Shown here piece after piece: positions 1 through 11,698 of a stretch of DNA of 34,182 bases. The stretch spans positions 1-34,182 of the forward strand of contig JANWHL010000066.1 of the NCBI GenBank assembly GCA_025450405.1, given 5' to 3'. Within the stretch, counting starts at the first letter, position 1. Each line of letters begins with the position of its first letter. Both the position numbers and the translations under genes were made by a program. Below the pieces are notes generated by a model. That model ran no database searches, had not been told where the DNA came from, and was given only the letters and a program-made list of their open reading frames with translations. This stretch comes from Ktedonobacterales bacterium. Its GTDB lineage: Bacteria > Chloroflexota > Ktedonobacteria > Ktedonobacterales > JADMIN01.

Positions 1-231
1 AAGGCCGGGCGGCGAGCCGCACCGGGCGGCGCCCGTGGGGCCGCTCAGGGGTCCCCGCGCGGGGAGCTCCGATGCTCAGATCCATAGGCGTCTCGCCCTC
101 TCCGTCTTCTCGGCATGCTCCACGGCCCCGGTGGGCCGCCATCCCGTCTCGCCTCCCCGCGCCGATCCCAGTCACGGGTCGCCCTCCTGCTCGCCGCCCG
201 CCGTTGGCCGCCTTGCGTCGCGGGCCTGACT

Positions 232-257
232 CCCCTCCCCGTCGCAACGGGGAGGGG
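232..257. repeat. GC-rich hairpin CCCCTCCCCGT-CGCA-ACGGGGAGGGG
   Basis: Perfect 11-bp stem; shares the CCCGTCGCAACGGG core with 15535 and 15607. Confidence 0.75.
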
Positions 258-596
258 CCGGGGGGAAGGGACCCCAGCGGCCGGGGGAGAGGACGTCTCT
301 CCACCTGGTTCCGGGCTTCTTAGGGGGATACACGAGCCGCCGCGGATTGGATGATCCGATCTCGCGGACCTGGATGGTTGGCACGCACGCGTGGCGGCGC
401 GTGCGAATGCGCCCACCGGAGCGCCGGGGGTATAATGGCCCGCGGTGCGCCGCAATCCGACATGATCCGCGGCCATGGTCCATGGCGCGGGCACACGTGC
501 GGGCGACCTCACCCACTACGGACGCGCGGCACGAGCGCTGGAGCGGTCTCCACTCACCATCGGTAGGCGACATCATCGAGCGAGGAGGATAGCGCG

Positions 597-3374
<2,778 letters not shown>

Positions 3375-3394
3375 GGGGGCCTCACCCCCTAATC

Positions 3395-3419
3395 CCCCCT
3401 CTCCCTGCGGGAGAGGGGG
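3395..3419. terminator. Hairpin after ppdK, member of the CCTCACCCC hairpin family
   Basis: CCCCCTCTCCC-TGC-GGGAGAGGGGG, perfect 11-bp stem, 20 nt after the ppdK stop and before the convergent gene end at 3442. Confidence 0.6.
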
Positions 3420-3441
3420 ATTCCGCGCGAGCGGCGGCTTC

Positions 3442-4491
3442 CTAGCGCCCGAACAGCCCCCCCAGGCCACCGGTGCGCCGGCGATACAGCTCGTCGCGGA
3501 ACCGCGCGCAATCGCTGTTCAGCTTCTTGGCCAGCATTGGCATCTCGCTGATGGCATTGGTGAGCGCCAGCGCGTTCACGTTGCCGCCGAGCGTCATCGT
3601 CGGCATCGGGTTGGTGGCGCCCGGTTGGCCCGATTGGCCCAGTTGCGGGCCGTCGGTCCGCTTCTTTTCCTTCGAGATCGTGGTCTGGAGGTGAGTCAGC
3701 GCCTGCGAGACCCAGGTGATGGCCTCGCGCATGTGCTTCGCGAGCTTTTTTCGCTGGTCCTCCGAGAGCGGCTGCGGCTCGATGCCCGCCGGCGCCCCGT
3801 AGACGGATGGGCTCGTGGAGGGAACCATCAGCGGCAGGTTGGGGTCGCGCTGCTGCAGCGCCTGGAAGTAGTTCACATAGCCGGTCTCCAGGAAGCGCGC
3901 CACGCCCTCGAGCTGGAGGAGGCTCGCCTGCAGGGTGAAAGGGTCGGGCGCGTCGAGGTTGAGCCGCTCGTTCTCTTGTTCGCAGACCCAGATCGCGTTG
4001 CTCAGCTCGCTCTCCAGACTGTCCGCCAGCTCGCGCAGTTGTGGCACATTGCGCTTGCGCACGTTCTCGAAGAGGATGCGCGCGGCCGACTCCAGGATCT
4101 GGCCGGGAGCATCAGGACCAGCGAGGTCGGCGGCTTCCTTCAACCCGCGGCCCACGAACGCGGCCACGGCGTTCCCGAGGAAGCCCATCAGCTTCGCCTG
4201 ATCGTTCCCCATTTGCTGAAGTTTACCGGTCATGCCCCCGCGGTGCGACCCGCCACCGTTGTCCGACCCATTGTCGTGTCCCATGTTGGTCACCCTCCGC
4301 GGTTCTTGAGTAGGTGGATAGGGCGGGAGCGGATTGGTCGAGGGCGCCTGCTGAGGCTGGTCCAGACCGGCGGTGTGGACGTGGTGCTCCTCGTGGTATT
4401 CGACCGAGTAGTCCTCGTCGACTTTGCCGGAGTGGTTGTGCCCGCGCTCCCCATCGCGCTTCCCGCGCAGGCGATCCCATGGATTCGACAT
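3442..4491 (-). CDS. Hypothetical protein, His-rich N-terminus, helical C-terminal domain
   Basis: Minus-strand ORF; start chosen at MSNPWDRLRG (4491) because of GAGGAGGTGCGGC-ATG. Contains YHEEHHVHTAG and a GGLGGLFGR C-terminus. No family recognised. Confidence 0.75.
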   Translation of the reverse strand: MSNPWDRLRGKRDGERGHNHSGKVDEDYSVEYHEEHHVHTAGLDQPQQAPSTNPLPPYPPTQEPRRVTNMGHDNGSDNGGGSHRGGMTGKLQQMGNDQAKLMGFLGNAVAAFVGRGLKEAADLAGPDAPGQILESAARILFENVRKRNVPQLRELADSLESELSNAIWVCEQENERLNLDAPDPFTLQASLLQLEGVARFLETGYVNYFQALQQRDPNLPLMVPSTSPSVYGAPAGIEPQPLSEDQRKKLAKHMREAITWVSQALTHLQTTISKEKKRTDGPQLGQSGQPGATNPMPTMTLGGNVNALALTNAISEMPMLAKKLNSDCARFRDELYRRRTGGLGGLFGR

Positions 4492-4624
4492 GCCGCACCT
4501 CCTCGCCACCGGCGTACCGGTGGCGTGCCCTCGGCGTCACACGTGCCCGTGCTCATCCCTGGCCGGGCACCTTCCCAGACCGGAGCTCCGCCCGGCCCGA
4601 GATTGCTGGCTGAGCTTGTTCCCA

Positions 4625-4633
4625 ATGATACCA
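4625..4633 (-). promoter_or_regulatory. Candidate extended -10 (TGGTATCAT) for the 3442..4491 gene
   Basis: Minus-strand TG-G-TATCAT about 135 nt upstream of the start; no good -35. Confidence 0.3.
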
Positions 4634-4695
4634 CACCCGCGCTAGCGTCTCTACTCCACACGCACGCTTCATACAGCGAGGCGCTGTGCGCCGTT

Positions 4696-5151
4696 CTACT
4701 CTGGCTGTAGCGGCCGCCGATACACGTCGGGGATGTGGCGCTCCATCCAGCGCTCCGGACTCGCCAGCGGCACGAAGCCCACCTTGCGGTAGAGCCCGGC
4801 CGCGTCGCGCGTCGCCAGCATCCAGCGGCGCAGACCCTGGAGGTCCGGATGCGCCACCATGCACTCCATCAGCCAGGTGGCCAGCCCATGCCCGCGCTCC
4901 TCCTCGAGCACGAAGACGTCGGCGACATAGGCGAAGGTGGCGCCATCGGTGACGGCGCGCGCGAACCCCACCTGGCGTTCGCCGTGGTAGAGCCCGAACG
5001 GCAGCGCGCCGGCGATCGAGCGGCGCACGACCTCCGGCCGGATGCCATGTGCCCAGTAGCTCGCCGTCAGGAACCCGTGGATAAGGTCCAGGTCCAGCCG
5101 CTCCGGGTCCGTGCTGACGACATACTCGCCGCGCCGCCACTCGCTCGCCAT
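4696..5151 (-). CDS. GNAT family N-acetyltransferase
   Basis: MASEWRRGEYVVSTDPERLDLDLIHGFL..; VADVFVLEEERGHGLATWLMECMVAHPDLQGLRRWMLATRDAAGLYRKVGFVPL is typical of GNAT. Start at 5151 avoids overlap with the upstream gene. Confidence 0.9.
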   Translation of the reverse strand: MASEWRRGEYVVSTDPERLDLDLIHGFLTASYWAHGIRPEVVRRSIAGALPFGLYHGERQVGFARAVTDGATFAYVADVFVLEEERGHGLATWLMECMVAHPDLQGLRRWMLATRDAAGLYRKVGFVPLASPERWMERHIPDVYRRPLQPE

Positions 5152-5165
5152 CTCGCCTCCCAGCG

Positions 5166-6989
5166 CTACAGCGTGAAGTTGGCGATCACCATCAGGATGG
5201 CGGTGATCACCAGGCAGAGCACTGGCGCGCCCACCACCAGGCCCAGCCGGAAGCGCTGACTCAGCTTCGAGCCGCCCGCGAAATAATACACGATCGGGCC
5301 GAGGATCGGCACCCCCACGACCAGGGCACCCCAACCGAGGCGCCGGCCCGACGCCAGGTCATCGCGATGCGCCAGCTCCACGAACGCCACGGCCAGCCAC
5401 GCGGCATAGAGCGCGAAGAGCAGCAGGTTCCCGTAGAGCGAGAGCAGGATCTGGACAACTGAATAACCCGTGAAGCCGAGCGGCGCGAGCATGGCGGCAC
5501 CTCCTGGGGCGACGGCCGTGGGCAGCGCGCCCTGGCCGAAGAGTCCGGATGGGAACGCGGCGGTGAAGATCGGCCCCGTCGGGCCGTCCACGCCGGGCAT
5601 GGTGGGTTGCGGCGCCGGCGCCGGCACCGTCCGATAGTCGCGGATGCGCGCGTTGGGACCCGAGGCGTTGACAAAGCGCGCCAGCAGCTTCTCGGTGATG
5701 CCGAAATCCCCGCCGCCGTTCAGCGGCAGCGGCGTCCCGCAGGCGTGCGTCACCTCCAGCAGCGGCGGCAGCGTGCTCGTCGCCTGGTTGTCGGAGAAGC
5801 AGTTATTGGCGCCGATCGGCGCGGCCAGCGCCAGGTCGGCGCTTCCGGACGCGCGGATCACGTTGTGCGTCACCACATTGCCGGACGCGAGCCAGAAATT
5901 CGCGTCCACATTGCCGATGATGGCGATACCATAGAGCGAATTGCGCTCCACGCGGTTGTCGGCGATGTAGTTGAAGTCGCCACCCGGCACGGTGATCCCG
6001 ATGCCCAGCGGCGGCCGCTCCAGCGCGAAGGCCGGCGCGTCGAGGTTGCCGTTGTCGTGGACGTAGTTGTGGATGATGGCCGTCCCGCGCTCGGGAGGCA
6101 TGCGCTCGGAATCGAGGGTGTTGGGGACGATGCCGGCCGCGTTGCGGTCCCACTCCGAGTTCTCGATCACCAGATTCCCGCCGGCGTTGGTCCCGGAGTA
6201 GCCGAGTCCGTTCCACTCGCTGGTGACGTTTGTGATGAGCGCGTCGCAGGGGAAGCACTGGCCGATGTAGAACCCCGAGTCCGGGCTGCCGGAGGCGTAG
6301 GAGTGGTCGAACTGGCCATGGGTTGAGCCGAAGGCGTAGATGCCGTAGTCGCCGTTGTCATACGCGGTCAGATAGCTGCCGCGGTAGCCGGTCTGGTCGG
6401 TCCAGAAGAAGCCGTTGCCCAGGTAGTGGTGCGCGGTCATGTTCTCGATGACCACGTCGTCGGCCAGCACGGTGAAGCCGTTGCGCAGCTGTGATTGGCC
6501 GTCGAGGATGGTGGCGTTGCGGTCCGCGCCGCGAATGGTGATGTCGGCGGTGCAGACCAGCACCGCTTCGTGGTAGGTCCCCGACGCGACCAGCACGAGG
6601 TCGCCCGCGTGGGCGGAGTCGACGGCGGCCTGGATGGTCGAGATGTCGCCCGGCACGTGGATGGTCCGGCCCGAGCCAGCGGGCGGGGAGCCAGTGCTCC
6701 GGGGCGTCGTTGAATCCGGGCAGACGGACGCGGCGGGCGCGTAGTCGCCGGGTGCGGAATCGCCGGGAGCGCGGCCAGCGGTCCGCGGCGCGCGCGCGCT
6801 CTGCGCTGTGGCGGCGCGCACGCTGCCGCCATCCACCGCGCCCACGGCGACGGCGAGCATGACGGCCAATGTGACGGCGAGGCCGACGGCCGGCGCGAGC
6901 ATGGCCCAGGTCGCCGCGCGCGGAACCCAGGCCCGGCGCGGACCCCAGCCCGAGCGCGACGCGCCGGCGGATGCGAACATGGGACGCAT
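5166..6989 (-). CDS. Right-handed parallel beta-helix (NosD-like) protein with C-terminal PLDc_N-like membrane domain
   Basis: GDISTIQAAVDSAHAGDLVLVASGTYHEAVLV then repeated asparagine-rich rungs; C-terminal hydrophobic helices with VGVPILGPIVYYFAGG. Start MRPMFASAG at 6989 avoids overlap with the upstream stop at 7001. Confidence 0.85.
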   Translation of the reverse strand: MRPMFASAGASRSGWGPRRAWVPRAATWAMLAPAVGLAVTLAVMLAVAVGAVDGGSVRAATAQSARAPRTAGRAPGDSAPGDYAPAASVCPDSTTPRSTGSPPAGSGRTIHVPGDISTIQAAVDSAHAGDLVLVASGTYHEAVLVCTADITIRGADRNATILDGQSQLRNGFTVLADDVVIENMTAHHYLGNGFFWTDQTGYRGSYLTAYDNGDYGIYAFGSTHGQFDHSYASGSPDSGFYIGQCFPCDALITNVTSEWNGLGYSGTNAGGNLVIENSEWDRNAAGIVPNTLDSERMPPERGTAIIHNYVHDNGNLDAPAFALERPPLGIGITVPGGDFNYIADNRVERNSLYGIAIIGNVDANFWLASGNVVTHNVIRASGSADLALAAPIGANNCFSDNQATSTLPPLLEVTHACGTPLPLNGGGDFGITEKLLARFVNASGPNARIRDYRTVPAPAPQPTMPGVDGPTGPIFTAAFPSGLFGQGALPTAVAPGGAAMLAPLGFTGYSVVQILLSLYGNLLLFALYAAWLAVAFVELAHRDDLASGRRLGWGALVVGVPILGPIVYYFAGGSKLSQRFRLGLVVGAPVLCLVITAILMVIANFTL

Positions 6990-7000
6990 GGCAACGCCTC

Positions 7001-7399
7001 CTACTGGACGGTCACCATCAGGACCATGCCCGGATGGATCGTGCAAATGACCTCATAGGTGCCGGCGGTGGCGAAGACGACATCGCGCGCCGGGTCGCCG
7101 GGATTGAACGCGAGCCCGGCCTGCGTGTCGAGTCCGGGCGGGACGCCGGGACCGGGGACGCACTTCAGGTTATGGCCCACACACAGGATGTGGACACCCC
7201 CGCCATTGCCGGGGTCCACGAAGTGTACCGCCTGCCCGGCATGGATGGTGATGCTGTGTTGCTGGAAGTCCGCGACCCCCATCTGTACTTGATTGGGCGC
7301 GCCACCGCAACCCGCCAGCGCCCCCAGCGCGGTCAGCGCGGCCACGACGGCCGCGGCGGCGATCCGCCCGGCGGGCCGCTTGCCCCAATTCATGCCCAC
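7001..7399 (-). CDS. Cupredoxin/plastocyanin-like lipoprotein
   Basis: Signal and lipobox-like LGALAGCGG; VHILCVG; C-terminal TYEVICTIHPGM type-1 copper ligand set (C-x2-H-x2-M). Confidence 0.85.
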   Translation of the reverse strand: MGMNWGKRPAGRIAAAAVVAALTALGALAGCGGAPNQVQMGVADFQQHSITIHAGQAVHFVDPGNGGGVHILCVGHNLKCVPGPGVPPGLDTQAGLAFNPGDPARDVVFATAGTYEVICTIHPGMVLMVTVQ

Positions 7400-7691
7400 C
7401 CACTCCCATCCATGTCAACGCCCACGGACCCATTGCCGCGCCATTCCATCACCCGTCGCATGGACGTCATGGTGACGGATCCGCCCCGAACAGCTCACCG
7501 TGGCGTGCCAGTGCATGCGCGCCAGTGCCCGCGTGCATCAGGGCGCCTCCTCGCCTTACCGCCCCGCCCGCCATCGGCTGGGATGCCCGCCCGAGCACCG
7601 CCGCGCACTCGGCACCCGTCGCCAGACCGGCTCATCGTGGTGTCTCGTGTGGCGCACCATTGTCTGGCCCCTGGGCATGCCCGCCATGGAG

Positions 7692-7707
7692 GCGTTCGGT
7701 GAACGCC
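7692..7707. repeat. Palindrome GCGTTCGGTGAACGCC, copy 1
   Basis: GCGTTC-3 nt-GAAC; 15/16 identical to the copy at 12651..12666; just downstream of a minus-strand TATACT (7723..7728). Confidence 0.5.
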
Positions 7708-7818
7708 CTCCGGTGTGCCCGTAGTATAGCGGAACGGAGCCCGGTCGTACAGAGGGCGGAGGGTCCGCGCTCACTCCCGCCGGGTGCGCGTCTCCCAGCG
7801 GGATCGGGTAGGGCGCGC

Positions 7819-7847
7819 TTGCGGGCGCGCGGACAGCACAGTATAAT
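7819..7847 (+). promoter_or_regulatory. Sigma70-type promoter for the histidine kinase gene
   Basis: TTGCGG (7819..7824), 17-nt spacer, TATAAT (7842..7847). Confidence 0.6.
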
Positions 7848-7976
7848 GACCCCACGACATCATGGACGCGGCGCGAGATACTGGCCTCGCCATGTCCTCG
7901 CCATGGTCTCCCGGCCATGCGCTTGTGCGTTCACCCTCGTGTGAGCGAGGCGGGGGGCGCGGGTAGCCGGAGGCGA

Positions 7977-8008
7977 ACGGGCGGAGGACGGGCGGAGGAC
8001 GGGCGGGG
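7977..8008 (+). repeat. 11-bp G-rich tandem repeat, about 3 copies (ACGGGCGGAGG)
   Basis: acgggcggagg-acgggcggagg-acgggcgggg directly upstream of the start codon at 8030. Confidence 0.8.
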
Positions 8009-8029
8009 GCCCCAGGAGGGGACGAGGGG

Positions 8030-9325
8030 ATGACGACTGGCATGCGCGACAGCGCGCCCATCACCCGGCGCGAGTACGAACGACTGACCCGCCAGAATCG
8101 CGCGCTCAGCGAGCAGGTGCGCGCGCTCCTGGTGCTCCAGGGCATCGCCAACACCCTCAGCGCCGAGCTCGACTTGCCCATCCTGCTCCGCCAGGTGGCC
8201 CTGGCGGCCGTCCGCCTGGTGGCGGGCAAGGCCAGCGCGCTCTATCTCTCGGACCCGCGCGGCGACGCGCTCTACGTCGAGGCGGTGGAGATGGCCCCGG
8301 CCTCCGGCGAGCTGGACGGCTCCGCGAGCCTGGGCGGCATCTCCATCCCCCAGACACCTCGGCGCGAACACCCACCGATCCCCATGGGCAAGGGACTCGC
8401 CGGCCAGGTGGCGCTCAGCGCGGAGCCGCTGTTGCTAAACGACCCGACCGATCCGCGCTTCCCACCCGACGTGCTCGGTGTGGATGCCGAGGTCCTGGGG
8501 GTCCAGCCGACGGCGCTGATGTGTGTCGCGCTGATCTTCAAGGGGCGCGTCTCCGGCGTGCTGGAGGTCGCCCAGACGGGCGGGGGCGAAGGCTTCGACG
8601 CGCGCGACCTCGACCTGCTCCAGACGCTGGCGGCCCAGGCGGCCACCGCCGTGGCCAACGCCCGGCTCTACCACAACCTGCGCAGCGAGCGCGACCGCAT
8701 CATCGTCGCCCAGGAAGACGTCCGCAAGCAGCTTGCCCGCGACCTGCACGACGGCCCAGCCCAGGCGCTGGCCACCATCGCCATGCGGCTGGAGTTCGCT
8801 CAGCGGCTGACAGAGAACGAACCGGCCAAGCTTCCCTCCGAGTTGCGCGCCATCCACGAGCAGGCGCTGCGCACTACCCGCGACATCCGCAATCTGCTCT
8901 TCGACCTGCGGCCGCTCGTGCTCGAGACCGAGGGGCTCGTGGCGGCGCTCCAGCGGTTCCTGGAGCGCTTCAACACCGGCGACGGCCCGCGGATGCACTT
9001 CGAGGCGAATTACGAGTCACGGGTCTCGCGCAACGCCGAAGCGATCACATTCGCGATCGTGCAGGAGGCCATCAACAACGTGCTCAAGCACGCCCAGGCC
9101 CAGAACTGCTGGATCGAGCTGCGCGAGCGTCCCCAGGCGCTGGTGGTCGTCGTGCGCGACGACGGCCGCGGCTTCGATGTCAACCGGCTGCGCGAGGAAT
9201 ATCAGCGCCGCGGCAGCTGGGGCCTGCTCAACATGCACGAACGCGCCGCGCTGATCGACGCGACGCTGGGCATCCGCTCGCAACCCGGTCAGGGGACCGT
9301 TGTAATGCTCTCCGTGCCGCGCTGA
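8030..9325 (+). CDS. GAF-domain sensor histidine kinase (LiaS/NarX-type HisKA_3)
   Basis: GAF-like N-terminal half; H-box RKQLARDLHDGPAQALATIAMRLEFAQ; HATPase DDGRGFD and GSWGLLNMHERA. Confidence 0.95.
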   Translation: MTTGMRDSAPITRREYERLTRQNRALSEQVRALLVLQGIANTLSAELDLPILLRQVALAAVRLVAGKASALYLSDPRGDALYVEAVEMAPASGELDGSASLGGISIPQTPRREHPPIPMGKGLAGQVALSAEPLLLNDPTDPRFPPDVLGVDAEVLGVQPTALMCVALIFKGRVSGVLEVAQTGGGEGFDARDLDLLQTLAAQAATAVANARLYHNLRSERDRIIVAQEDVRKQLARDLHDGPAQALATIAMRLEFAQRLTENEPAKLPSELRAIHEQALRTTRDIRNLLFDLRPLVLETEGLVAALQRFLERFNTGDGPRMHFEANYESRVSRNAEAITFAIVQEAINNVLKHAQAQNCWIELRERPQALVVVVRDDGRGFDVNRLREEYQRRGSWGLLNMHERAALIDATLGIRSQPGQGTVVMLSVPR

Positions 9326-9436
9326 CCTCCGTCACCACACCTCCGCGCCGTCGGCCCGTCGCCAACCGGTTCGTCCGCTGCTGGCGGCCCGCCTATTCTG
9401 CCTGGGCTCACGCCGTTCGATGAGGAGAACCACCCG

Positions 9437-10294
9437 ATGGGCCAACCCATTCCGCGCCGCCAGTACGCGATGGACTTCGATGCCAGCGCCCTGCCCACCG
9501 AGCCGATGTCGCGGGCGATCACGCTCGCGCGCAAGGTCCCGGAGGTCACCGTCTTCTTCTGGATCGCGAAGCTGCTGACCACCGCGCTCGGCGAGTCCAC
9601 CTCCGATTACCTTGTCTTCCATATCAACCCCTACGTCGCCGTCACACTCGGCGGCATCGGTCTGGTAGTTGCGCTGGGCCTCCAGCTGCTCACGCGCCGC
9701 TACATCGCCTGGGTCTACTGGCTGGCCGTCGTCATGGTCGCCGTCTTCGGCACGATGGCCGCCGACGTGCTCCACATCGTCCTCGGCGTCTCGTATCTGG
9801 ATTCCACCGTCTTCTTCGCGGCCTGCGTGGCGGTCATCTTCGCGGCATGGTACGCCACCGAGCGCACCCTCTCCATCCACAGCATCACCACGCTCCGCCG
9901 CGAACTGTTCTACTGGGCCACCGTCATGGCGACCTTCGCCCTGGGCACCGCCGCCGGCGACCTGGCCGCGTCCGGTGCCCTGACCGGCTCCGGCAAGCCC
10001 CTGGGGTATCTCGACGCCGGCCTGCTCTTCATCGCCCTGTTCGCCCTGCCGGCGCTGGCCTACTGGCTGCTCAAGCTGAACCCCATCGTCGCCTTCTGGT
10101 TCGCCTACATCATCACTCGGCCGCTGGGGGCGTCCTTCGCCGATTGGTTTGGCAAGCCGGTGGGCGCGACCGGCCTCGGCTATGGCGACGGTCCCGTCAG
10201 CCTCGTCCTGACCCTCCTGATCGTCGCCGTCGTCGCCTACCTGACCATCACGCGCGTGGATGTCCAGCGCGACCCCGTCCACGCGCGGCGCTGA
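9437..10294 (+). CDS. Multi-pass membrane protein (COG4705-like)
   Basis: KVPEVTVFFWIAKLLTTALGESTSDYLVFHINP.. and repeated TM segments; ITRPLGASFADWFGKP, GLGYGDGPVSLVLT. Confidence 0.85.
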   Translation: MGQPIPRRQYAMDFDASALPTEPMSRAITLARKVPEVTVFFWIAKLLTTALGESTSDYLVFHINPYVAVTLGGIGLVVALGLQLLTRRYIAWVYWLAVVMVAVFGTMAADVLHIVLGVSYLDSTVFFAACVAVIFAAWYATERTLSIHSITTLRRELFYWATVMATFALGTAAGDLAASGALTGSGKPLGYLDAGLLFIALFALPALAYWLLKLNPIVAFWFAYIITRPLGASFADWFGKPVGATGLGYGDGPVSLVLTLLIVAVVAYLTITRVDVQRDPVHARR

Positions 10295-10303
10295 ATGGAT
10301 AGC

Positions 10304-10372
10304 GGGTCCTCACCCCGGGCCCCTGGGGGTCCCGGGTCCTCGCCCCGGGCCCCTGGGGGTCCTCACCCCCGG
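10304..10372. repeat. Tandem/direct repeat GGGTCCTC(A/G)CCCCGGGCCCCTGG
   Basis: Copies start at 10304, 10334 (period 30) and partially at 10357. Confidence 0.8.
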
Positions 10373-10396
10373 CCCCTCTTCTTGCGAGAAGAGGGG
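10373..10396. terminator. GC-rich hairpin, member of the CCTCACCCC hairpin family
   Basis: CCCCTCTTCT-TGCG-AGAAGAGGGG, perfect 10-bp stem between convergent genes (10294 and 10659). Confidence 0.55.
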
Positions 10397-10448
10397 TCTG
10401 GACCGCGGCGCGAGCGGCCAAGGGCGAGCGTGGTGGTCTGGCGAGGAT

Positions 10449-10604
10449 GCGGAATTGAAGTTCCGCGTGTCATCATGCTCTCGGCGCGGTATGGCTTAGC
10501 GAACACCGGCCTGTCCGCCGGTCATGCTTGGCCGGCGAATGGGCGAATAGCCCGAAGCCACCGGGCGGGCCCGGTGGTAACGCGAGCGGACACCCTGAAG
10601 GGTG
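10449..10604. repeat. Cluster of short hairpins (REP-like intergenic mosaic)
   Basis: GCGGAA-TTGAAG-TTCCGC (10449..10466), CCACCGGG-CGGG-CCCGGTGG (10558..10577), CACCC-TGAA-GGGTG (10591..10604). Confidence 0.6.
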
Positions 10605-10613
10605 CGGCTACTT

Positions 10614-10660
10614 CCCACTCCTTCGCGGACTCTGTGTCCTGTGTTTCCGCATTGTGAATT
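10614..10660. repeat. Dispersed repeat containing CTCTGTGTCCTNTGTGTCCNCATTGTGAATT, copy 1
   Basis: Similar to 26917..26963; both copies lie at the 3' end of a minus-strand gene. Confidence 0.6.
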
Positions 10661-11657
10661 ATTCCGCCCTCTCCAGCCGGCGCACCGCCTCCGCTACCGC
10701 CAGGAAGCGCTCGAACCCATCAGCGCTCAGCACCGGATACTGCGTGAGCGGCCCCGGCGTCGCGCCATCATCCACGATGCAGGCCATGTGGCGCATGCCC
10801 GCCGCCCAGAGCGCCCGCAGCTCGCCGGCGACCTCCTCCGGCGTGCCGTGGAAGGGCCGCGTGCGCTTGGGGTCGGGGAAGCGGTCAGGGAGGCTCGCGG
10901 CGTCGGCCAGCGAGACCAGGCCAAAGCCCGTGCGCTCCAGCGTCGCCGGATCGCGCCCCTGCGCCCCGCACTCCTCGTCCACACGGCCAAAGACCTCGCG
11001 CAGCCGCTCCGCCTCGCCGGGATGCACCCGAAGGTTGTAGGCATTCGCCCAGCGGACGGACGCACGCATCATCCGCGGCCCCTCGCCGCCGATCCAGATC
11101 GGCGGTCCATTGGGGCGCGGGCCACGGATCCGGAGGACGGCGTCATCCGTGTGGTAGTACTGGCCCTGATACGTCACGTGCTCCCCACGCCCCAGCCGCG
11201 CGATGATCTCCACCGCCTCCTCGAAGCGGCCCGTCGGGTGGTCGGTCGGATAGCCAAAGGCCGACCAGCTCAGGTCGCGGTCCGGATAGCCCGCGCCCAG
11301 CCCCAGGATCAGCCGCCCGCCGCTGATCTCGTCCAGCGTGGCGGCCATCAGGGCGAGCAGGGCCGGCTCGCGGAACCCCGTGCAGGTCACCAGCGTCCCG
11401 ATCTGGATGCGGCTGGTCGCCTCGGCCAGCGCCGCGAGCAGGGTCCACGCGTCGCGACCACCCCACGTCGGATTCAACAGGAAGTGGTCCGGCAGCCAGA
11501 GGACATCCAGGCCGGCCGCCTCGCCGCGGCGCGCCAGGTCGCGGATCGCGCCCCACGACGGCGCTACGCCGTTCTGGTCCTCCCAGCCGGGCAGAAAGAC
11601 GCCCAGCGTCAGACGCTCGCGCTTACCGTTGCGCTCGGGATCGCTCTCGCTAACCAT
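10659..11657 (-). CDS. LLM class flavin-dependent oxidoreductase
   Basis: LTLGVFLPGWEDQNG.., LDVLWLPDHFLLNPTWGGRDAWTLLAALAEATSRIQIGTLVTCTGFREPALLALMAATLDEISGGRLILGLGAGY. Start MVSESDPERN at 11657. Confidence 0.95.
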   Translation of the reverse strand: MVSESDPERNGKRERLTLGVFLPGWEDQNGVAPSWGAIRDLARRGEAAGLDVLWLPDHFLLNPTWGGRDAWTLLAALAEATSRIQIGTLVTCTGFREPALLALMAATLDEISGGRLILGLGAGYPDRDLSWSAFGYPTDHPTGRFEEAVEIIARLGRGEHVTYQGQYYHTDDAVLRIRGPRPNGPPIWIGGEGPRMMRASVRWANAYNLRVHPGEAERLREVFGRVDEECGAQGRDPATLERTGFGLVSLADAASLPDRFPDPKRTRPFHGTPEEVAGELRALWAAGMRHMACIVDDGATPGPLTQYPVLSADGFERFLAVAEAVRRLERAE

Positions 11658-11698
11658 GCGCGCACCTCCCCATGTATGCCGTTGCCCGCCGCGACGCT

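Noticed and set aside
10304-10396. CRISPR-like array
   Set aside because: Repeat period is irregular (30 then 23), there are no unique spacers and no cas genes nearby.
10260-10657. ORFs 10260..10499 and 10295..10657
   Set aside because: They translate the intergenic repeat mosaic (GSSPRAPGGPGSSPRAPGGP); no evidence of a real protein.
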